From positions 188,328-200,072 of the forward strand of contig FN648379.1 in NCBI GenBank assembly GCA_000310025.1: DNA of 11,745 nt, written 5' to 3'. This document shows positions 1-9,000 of the stretch, one piece after another. The notes beneath the pieces were generated by a model, which saw only the letters and a program-made list of their open reading frames with translations, was not told where the DNA came from and did no database searches. Numbering within the stretch: the stretch's first letter is position 1; each line of letters begins with the position of its first letter. Made by a program: the position numbers and the translations under genes. Origin of the DNA: Ectocarpus siliculosus (Eukaryota; Sar; Phaeophyceae; Ectocarpales; Ectocarpaceae).

Positions 1-28
1 TCCTTCCCCATCTCTGCTTTCAACTCAC

Positions 29-169
29 CTGGATACAGAAACCCATGTCAACGCAGAGGCTTTTCGCGTACCCGATGGCCAGGGAGACGGTGTTGTAGGC
101 GACGACAGAGCTGCCAATGTCGATGTCGACCTCGAAGTAGGACCGCGTCCTGAAATACCGACACGTGAG
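29..169 (-). CDS. Exon 17: EDR2_C copy B, IGSS motif and following helix
   Basis: 47 codons, phase 0 both ends. LTCRYFRTRSYFEVDIDIGS then VVAYNTVSLAIGYAKSL and CVDMGFCIQ match the family end region (GSS, a helix, then DMAFLIQ). The donor is CAG|GTGAGT. About 25-30 residues including the final LLG-x-VR-x-xHL motif should lie in the next exon, beyond the left edge, where bases 1-28 are intron. Confidence 0.93.
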
Positions 170-3054
170 CTGCACGAGCGGGTGAAGAGGCGGCAGCGGC
201 GGCGGTTTCAGTGGACAACAGGTTACAGTACAGCGGTAGGGTGTGGCAGGCTGATATGAGGAAGACAGTCAGACGTAGGCCGCAAGTAAGCCATGACTAA
301 GAATTGAGGGTGAAACTTCACGCACACCCAGGTCCGGCTGCAGCACTGATAAAAAGTGTGAAACGAAGTGACAGGAGGAGCACCCCTCTTGATACGAACC
401 AGACACAAACCAGATGGCACGTACGCTAACCGGAGGCGAGACCCTGCCCTCTAGCCTCCTCCGCGGCTCCCCTCGACACGGGGACCCGCGGAGTAGATAA
501 CGTGTAATGTCCTTACCATTGTTAGGCCGACTTGTGAATATTAATGGGTCGACGACCAAAACAATTACTCGCCCCCACACCAATCTACACACGCAAAATT
601 CAAAGCACACGCTTATCCCGCTACAAGACTGACTGGCGTATTATCATTCTCAGTGGTCAGTCGGTTAGCGCAGTCGATGCCAATAACGAAACACGCGCGC
701 ACACACAAACCTTCTGCGCGATGAGCGTCGGCTTGCTGCCAACCGCCTTGCGCACGATCCACGGTCCCTCCAGGATCGCCGGAAAGAGCTTGAACCTCAT
801 GTTCCGCAGATCGTCCCCGGGCAGGCGTCCTCCGCCCCCGGCATCTCCGATCCCCTCCCCCTCCTCGTCGTACTCGGAAACGCTGCCGTCTCCCTCGTCC
901 GAGTTGTGCTTGGGGCCGAGATCGACGAAACGCCGAAACAGGTCCAGGAATCTGTGTCCGATGGGTTTGGGAGGTGTTGCTGGTTGGTGTGCTTTGGGAA
1001 TTCGGGCGGTGATTGGTCAAAACGATAAGATGCGCTTGGCTTCGGGGGCGCTACGCGGTTGATAATGGTGAGAGCTGTGTGGTTATGCTGGCCGACTGAA
1101 TACATGATCGTCGGTGTGTCCCCCCTCCCCGCGCTAGTCTGCACGACGCACTTCCGCCTCTGTGAATCAGGAATGCCATGGAGCTCCTCGCGGCTCCCAG
1201 GCCGTCGAGACACCTAAATGCTCGAACTCACAAGCCTTGCAATTCCCCCCAATAGCACGGACATGTCATGCCAATGCAAAAGGCCTCCAAACCCCTTTTT
1301 CCTACAGAAAACGTAACGCCCCTTTTCGAATAATTCCTCGTACGCGGGCGGCCGATCTCCCGACGCCGCCTGCCGCCCAGCCCAACCGAAAATTCCGACA
1401 AGATCTACCAAAAATCGATCCCCAAAAACAAATCTCGTGAAACCATGGCCAAGGCCATTTATAGGGGGGCAAAGGGCATAAATAGGGGTTAACCTCAACA
1501 AAAGCGTTATAACTGTATTCTGTATTCGCAAAAAATCGCTCTTGGAACTCGGCACTCACGCGGTCGTCTTCCCACCCGCTCCTTCCTCGGGCACGCCTCC
1601 CGGCGGCACCGGCACGGCGTAGTAGAGGACCATGCTCAGCGGCGGGTTTCCTGGCACCTGAACGACGATGACGGCAGCAACCAGAGACGTCGCTACCACC
1701 ACACTCAATTAAATAAAGAAAAAGTGGCAAAAGGCCGGCGGGGTAACGCTTAGATAGGCTCGCAGCCATCAGGGTACGATGCCGTTGGTGTTTAGATAGG
1801 CTCGCAGCCATCAGGGTACGATGCCGTTGGTGCTTAGATAGGCTCGCAGCCATCAGGGTACACGATGTCGTCGGTCTGAATATTCAGTGCCGGGCGGGCC
1901 TTCCTCGGTCTCGTCGCTGATTACCATGGCTGAGACTCTTCGACATCTGCTGCCTTGTGCATTCCATTTTAATTTTGTCAGCCTCGTTGTTTCACGGGGG
2001 GCTCAATGGTGTGAGGCAGAGGCTGAAAAAAAACTTACAGCAAATGGAATGAAAAATGCCGTTCAATCTCAAAATTTACGAAGTAAAAAATGTGATACAA
2101 CCAATATCACCTATCTTGGTGCCAAAAGGCTTCTTCGCAGCACACACGGACGTATATGCTCCTCACACGCTTGACGTGTCTGGCTCATACCCACATGATA
2201 TAAGTGGCTTGTTTTCACCTGCAAGTTGACAATGACCAAGAACTGTCCCTTCTTGGCGAGGCGCCGGACAACCTTGGCAGACCGACCGACCGAGCCGATG
2301 TTGTCCATGCGGTCTATCCCTGCCTCCATCTGTCGAGGAAGTGGCAGAAAATCATCAGCAACAGGAGGGATAGCGGTACAAGAAAAACAGTGAGAGGGAG
2401 CGAATGCAACAGCAGCACACGTGGTTTTAAGCGCAACGGGGAAGAGTCTTCTATCTGGTACGTGACATGACACCGGATTTATGGGGACAGAATCTTATCT
2501 TTGTGGACTCAAATGTTGATTTTGGAACATTCCGTTTCATTTGTTACGCCAAGTACGTAGCACACAAACGTGCAAATGTTCGTGGTTTCGCTCAACTAGA
2601 AACACAGTACGTATGATTGATCACACACATTTGGAGGTATACACCACGTCCCGCGGAACGTTCAGATCCAACCCGTTCTACGGTTGCTGCGGGTCGATTG
2701 ACACCCCCCCGTCCTCCCACGCACATACCTTGTAAAGATCCGCACGAACAAGCTTGCCGAAGGGGGTCCCGGCGGCCACCTTCCCCCCCCCGGACAGGTA
2801 CCCGGGGCCCCTCACCCTGAACCCGTGGGACTCGCCGTTGTCCTCCCACGTGTCCTGGAACTGCGGGTTGCCCAGCGGAAGCGGCTCGTGCGTGTTCGCG
2901 GACTGTAGCCCCCCATCTCGTGCAGAAGCCACCGCTGCTCCGCCTTCCGTAGTAGCGGTGGCGGCAGGGGGCGGAGGGGGGCCGAACGCGGACGGCCTTT
3001 GGGCCGCGGCGGCCGCGGCGGCCATCGCCTTGCCACACCGCATCAATATTTACC

Positions 3055-3088
<34 letters not shown>

Positions 3089-6000
3089 ATACGTAGTTGC
3101 ATGAAACAAAACCCAAACCCATTGCGCTCTCTGCATCATTGCCATGGGTTTAATTTTTCAAATCGCTCGCCGAACCGGAAACCATGGAGAATTTGATATT
3201 ATCAACGACATTCCCGGCGCAGCAGCGAGAGCATCGTATAGGGGGTGCACGAAAATTGACCAATTTCCCTCGCCGTCCACACTCAAACTCCCTCCCTCCC
3301 TCCCTCCCTCCCTCTTTCTCTTCCTCGCCCTCATCTCCGAGCGGGGCTACCGAACCGTCCGGCGCACCCTGACGCGTAAACCGATGGCATTTACCGTTGC
3401 TCCTTCCTATTATAGCTCAACGGACGAAAGTTCTGCGTTCAGAACAACAGAATGTGATCCCCGCCAATGTGCGGCGCGACTCACCTCTCGGACGGGAGGC
3501 GGGGGCGGGGTCGCGACGGAGTCGGGGGCAAGGAGGGGCTCGGCGACCTTAAGCCTGAGGTCGCTGACGCGGACGCAGCCCAGGACCCGGTGGCCGCCCT
3601 CGAGGAAGAAGCCCACATCCAGCACGCACGGCTCCGTCAGACAGACACCCACCTGTCAGGCACAGGCACCGCGTGTTTTGGAGGGGAGTAAGGGCGGGGT
3701 GCTAGAGACGCGACCACCTTCGCGAGAAATTGAGTTTTCGAGGAAATAGAACAGGGAGGAGGTACGCAGACCCTATTCCCCAACCTTAACCCTACCCCAA
3801 CTTCCCCGATTTCATATTTCATTCCAACATTTTTTTACTCAATAGCAAAACCTTGCGATGGCTAGCTAGTGTAGAGACGAGAGGACAAGGATTCCAAAAC
3901 AACAGCACAAATTCACTGTCTGGCCGTAGTGCTGCCTCAAAAATATTTCAACGGGGCATAGATTTCCGTTTCCCGTGCGGGGCTTAAATTTCCGTCCAGC
4001 GTGGTAGGAAGCTGTTTCGAGGACGAGGGGTTTCGGTTGGATGATGTATTTTCTGATGACGGCGGCGATGGCCTTGGCGCTACGAGGTGGTGGATGGCGA
4101 CGTCGGTGGTAGCGTAGGTGTTGTTGTTTCTGCTGAAAGGGGCTCGTATTTTTGGTTTTGTCGCCGGATTGTCTCCTCCATGCGGCCGGTGTTCTGCTCA
4201 TGCCTTCCAAATAATACCATTTCTTAAAGTGCGGCTGAGTGTTTGTGCTTCATGCGTCTACTACACAACAACAATAATTCGACAACCGCAGCCGTGTTGT
4301 TTGGCCGCGCCCGTGTGGTCTTCTTACCACGCTCTCCGCAGCGACGGACGAGCCGACCTCAACGTCCGTCTCCATGTACAGGCTGCCTCGGAAGTACCGC
4401 TGGTTAAGCTTCCGCGATAGCACCTGCGTTATCGCCGACGGTCGACAACCCAGCAAACAGCGCACCAGAGACGCACCGGAATGGGGGATTCGTCGGTGTT
4501 AAGCACATCCAATAAGTCTAGCTAGATCTTGGAGCCCAGACGCTTGCGTTCAGCGCAAGGATTTCGGCACAAGGTTGCAGATGAAAAATGAAATGCGCGC
4601 AGCCCCAAACCTTCCCGAAGACGGTGCGCAATTTGGTGCGGAAAAAAAAGGCATGTCTCCAAACAACACGCCAAAAACGCTGGATATTGTGCCGCCGCCT
4701 TCAGAACAATTAAGTTTGAGACTCTGTGCGGAACGTGGGGGGCGATTGGAGTCGAGATAACCAAGATTTTCAAGAGAAACCGCTGCAAGCGAGCGTCGAG
4801 CTCGCCAAGATTTTCACTCATTTCCCGGCTATCTTCTCCAGCATGTGTGCGCAAATCGGCAAACGATGCGCGCGCGCAAGAAAGCACGCCTTCGTTTTTT
4901 CTCACTAAAAACCCCTTGACACGCCTTCCGGATATGTTCGTGCCAAGACTCATAAAAAAAGAGCTCGAAACTTTTACCCGATTGCACCACGGGAAAACCG
5001 CGATAGTCGACCCTTGAACACCCTCTTTTGGACGCTCGGATTTCCCATCTCGCCGTGTACAGTACCTGAGCGTTCCCGTCGTCGACCGCTTTTCGCACCG
5101 TCCAGCGGCCCTCGACTACAGAGGTCACGACCTGGCACCCGACCGTAGGACAGCGGTGGATGGGGCAAGGGTCAAGGTAACATGTATGCAGCCGTAACAT
5201 ACGAGAGAGGCGTCACACCAATTCTTGGCACAAGAAGACAAAAGAAAATGTGATCAGAGTACGGGCAGAGTGGATGGGACAAGGGTCAAGGTAACACACA
5301 GCCATAACATATGAGAGAGGCGTCACACCAACTCTTCTCACAAGAGGACAAAAGAAAGTGTGATGAGAGTACGAGCAGAGTGGATGGCACAAGGGTCAAG
5401 GTAACACACATCCATGATATAAGAGATGTTACATTACACACCAAATTGTTGCACAAGAAGACAAAAAAGAAAATGTGACAAAGAGTATGAGCAGAGTGGA
5501 TGGGACAAGGGTCAAGGCAACACACAGCCATGATATAAGAGATGTTACACACCAAATTGGTGCTCAACAAGAACATGTGACAGCCAAGAACGTGCGGAGG
5601 ACCAAAAATAGGGCGAGGGATGGGGCTGCGCGTCGTCGGCCCTGAGGTCATCGCCAGGCATCGCACAGCGAGAGCCGGGGTACCAATATTGTAGATGACG
5701 GCGTACATTGTCCTCACTATCTCCTCGCCACGCGGCCTTGCTGACGATGTGTAAGGTTGTGTATGTACAGACAATGCGTGTGTGTGTGTTTTTTTTTGTT
5801 TTTGTGTTTGTTTGGGGGCATTTTTTTCAGTTTTCAGTTTTGGGAACGCAATATCGTCACCCCCCCCCCCCCCTCGGATCATCAAGAGAGTCCATCGCCT
5901 TGAGAAGAAAACTAGCGGAAAGAGTGGCGGCGCGCTGGAGTCGTCTCGTCGAGAGCTTTCCGAAGACGCATCGTGTGGTTCGTAAATCCTCTTCCGTCGT

Positions 6001-9000
6001 GGAGTAACCGAGCTCTTAGAAATGGGTCCACGTAGTGGAACCACCTTATGTCACCCAAAATGGCGGTGCTGGACCCATCTCGTCGAGAGGTTTTTACGAG
6101 GACAGTACCGAAAAATCCAGACATCCTCTCTTTGTCGTGGAGTAATCGAGCTTCCAAAAATCGGGCCACGGGGACGTGACATCTAGGGTACTACACACCC
6201 CGGCATCTGCATGGCAAAAACGCGAGAGTGCCTCCCCCCTCTCACGCTCAGGCTTATCACCTTCAGGCTCATGTTCCGGAAGTCCTTGTCGGGGAACACT
6301 CCGCTCTCGCTCTCGTCCTCGTCGTCCGCCGAGAACCCGGGGACGCCGCGCGCTCTTTCCCCCCCGGCCACCGCCGCCTGCTCATGCGAGACGAAACCCG
6401 AGCCGTTGGAGCCCATGCGGTGGAATGGGAGGTCGATGTAGCGCATGAGGAGATCTCGCTCGAAGGCGGCCGGGGGAAGCGGCGGAGACGACGGCGGCGA
6501 CGGCGATATTGGTGTCGCGGCTCCCTGCGACGCCAGGGATGCCGATCTTCGGGGAGACCTCGGCGGCTGCGGGGGTGGGGTGCAACGGGAGAAGTCCAAA
6601 GGGCTTGCGCCCGCGCCTGCAGCAGCGGTTCCGGGAGAGAGAGCGGGGGTGCCACAGCATGGATCATGTCATGTCAGTTGATGCTGTCCAGCGCGAGTGA
6701 AGGCGGGGCGACGAAAACACGAAACACACAGGCGGTTGACTATTCGGGGTCCGCAACGGCAGTAGATATTGGTTTGCGGTTTTCTAGTGTTGGGTTATTG
6801 CGTGACTGGGGAATCAGAAAACGGCCCTACCTGAAAACCTTTACCGGGCCAATCAACAGGGGCTATTTGGAAACATACCAACCCTATCGAGCTTCTCCCC
6901 GACTACCCAAAACGAAAGCAAACGAGCATCTCCCTACACTCGGATCGACTACAAGAACAAGACGGAGGTCGTCACCTCCCAGGCATTCCGCCGGCACGCC
7001 CCAGTATAAGACCACGGAGGCCGCGGAAGTGTTCTTTGTGAAGGACCGCGGCAGCTGCAGGTTAACCACGAAGAGGAACTTGAACCCGCCGGGCTGGGAC
7101 ACGAACACGGCGACGGCATCATCCACAAAAAGAGAGTACAGCACGAGCGCCCCGAGTCGGGATATTGACCCTTAGCAAGAGCGTTGGTGCGCCGTGGTCG
7201 CGACACGTCATCAGAGGAAGGACCGAGCCTGACCCCATGTCCCCATGACCCAGGACGTGCACGACCGTACGTACGTGCTACTGGGTTCGTTCATTGTTAT
7301 CATGTTCGAGGTAACAACAAGAAGTGCATATTCTGACGCCTGCCTAGGACCAAGAATACGACTTTAACAATTTATTCGCATTTGTCAGCGTGTCTTGTAC
7401 CGCCCACAACAAGACAGATATACCGCCTGCAACTACATAGCCGCACCACACGTGTGAGACAAAAGAACGAGCGAAGCACGCTCGCGCGCACACACACAGC
7501 CAGTCTCCTCACTCGCCCCCCTCCCCCGCTCAAGACCCCGCAGTCAGATCATGCCCCCTCCCCCCCCCTGATCGGCACGGGGCCCCCGAGGGTATTGTAG
7601 AAAAGCGTTATCTTGGCCCTTCGCCCGAAACGCTCGTCAAATTATTGGTCAGCGCGTAAAAGAAGCCCGTTCGATACTATTTAGACCAGCACACCCCCAC
7701 AACGCCAACAAGCACACCTGAGAGGTGAGGTCTTTCACACGGGCCTGTGCCCGCCCCCCCGCCCTGCCGACGATGTGGTCCACACGGTGCAAATGATTGC
7801 CGGGCGGAACCTGCAGTTTCAACGGGGAAAGGAAGGGGTGGGGGTGTCCTGCTAAGGATAATACGGGGCGCGCGCTTCGTGTGGCTTTTCGTTTGAGTGC
7901 CCCTTACACGCGCACAGCGCTCTTCTTCACACGCGCCGGGGTGGGGCTCTGTCTCGACCCTCGGTTGAACTTGGGATAAACCGGCGCCGGAATCGTTCGG
8001 GCAAGAGCTTGAAACCGATCCAGCACCATATGCATATGATGACACCATTGACCAGTACAGCATACACCAAGAGACGGCTGCATACACTCACAAAGAACTG
8101 GGCTGCTTTGGGCGTTGGGGGAGTGCCAAGCAATTCAAATACCAAAGGGACGTGTCTTCAAGCACGAAACCAATAAAACAGTAGCAGAGAACAAGGGCAA
8201 AAAAAATATATATATATCTAGAAATACTTGCCTGGAACACGTCAACGTGCAGCAGCTTGAAGCCGCTTGCGTAGGGCCTGTGGCCTCGCTTGCTTCCCCC
8301 CTTGCGCTTCACGAGCGACACGAAGCGCTTCAGAGCTTCCCGTCGACGTGGAGACGAGGCACCATCCTTCCTCCTGGCCGAAGAGGACGAGGACGAGGGA
8401 GTGCCAGCGTGTTTCCCTGCGGACAAGTAGGCATATTGGGAAGCTCACTTGAACGGCCACATACACGGTGCGAGGTCGTCGGGGCGTCGCAATAAAGGCC
8501 GCGGGGAGGGGGTCGCGCATTGGGACGGGGCGGCAGGCACCGATTGTTCCCGCCGCGGCAATGTTAAACGGTCGCTCGCTCGCCGGGTGATGCGGCAGGC
8601 AACAAGGGCAACGTGTTGCTGGTGCTTGTCTGTGTGAAGACAAAAAAAAACGTAGACAAAAATACCAGCTAGCCAAAGGTCACGCGGAAGCCGCTGGTCA
8701 ACAAAAACGCGTCACCAGTTTTCCGTCCATCACGCGGCCGCGGAGGAATGGTGTTTGCACTCAACAAGACCAACCGAGTAAGGTAACGCCGCGCGACACC
8801 CAACAACAACAAACCAAAGCCCCCCCCGGAGACCCTCAATCAAGCCAGGCTCCCGCTCGAATCAACGCCTGCATCCCCCCGTAACGCCGCAAAAACAAAT
8901 GCTGAAACGGCCACCGTCGCTCACCGTTTGCGGAGTAATCACCACGCGGCGAAACTACCCGCGCGCCGGTAACCGTACCAGGAGGCGTGACAGGAAACGT

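Larger units (their letters stand above)
2861..3484 (-). other. Intron 12, or intergenic gap plus 5' exon of a second gene
   Basis: 624 bases in the single-gene model. It contains a CCCT array, a nine-unit CAG array, and a 55-codon Ala/Pro-rich open stretch from an ATG at 3025 into exon 13. That ATG has G at -3 and G at +4; an in-frame TAA lies at 3052-3050. The open stretch may be coding: either a longer exon 13 or the start of another gene. Confidence 0.5.
5132..6260 (-). other. Intron 8, largest intron, repeat-rich
   Basis: 1129 bases, phase 0, absent from copy B. It holds a four-unit minisatellite close to its acceptor, a diverged 134-bp duplication, a 9-base T-run at 5789-5797 next to TG repeats, and a 14-base C-run at 5860-5873. 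No coding segment was recognised. Confidence 0.65.

Noticed and set aside
1302-1853. 183-codon minus-strand open frame with a repeated 14-residue peptide
   Set aside because: It arises from the 42-bp tandem repeat and crosses exon 15 in the wrong frame.
1749-1880. CRISPR-like direct repeats
   Set aside because: Units are head-to-tail without unique spacers, in a eukaryotic intron; this is a minisatellite.
3768-3800. Telomere-like CCCTA/CCTTAACCCTACCCC
   Set aside because: Only one or two imperfect units, no array; chance in C-rich intron sequence.
5286-6044. 252-codon minus-strand open frame
   Set aside because: It runs through the 114-bp minisatellite and homopolymer runs, has no family similarity, and falls inside intron 8.
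6228-7175. Longest plus-strand open frame, 315 codons
   Set aside because: It lies opposite exons 7 and 8, which show clear EDR2_C motifs on the minus strand. Its own sequence is Arg/Gly/Pro-rich with no recognisable domain; it is an antisense shadow of GC-rich coding sequence.
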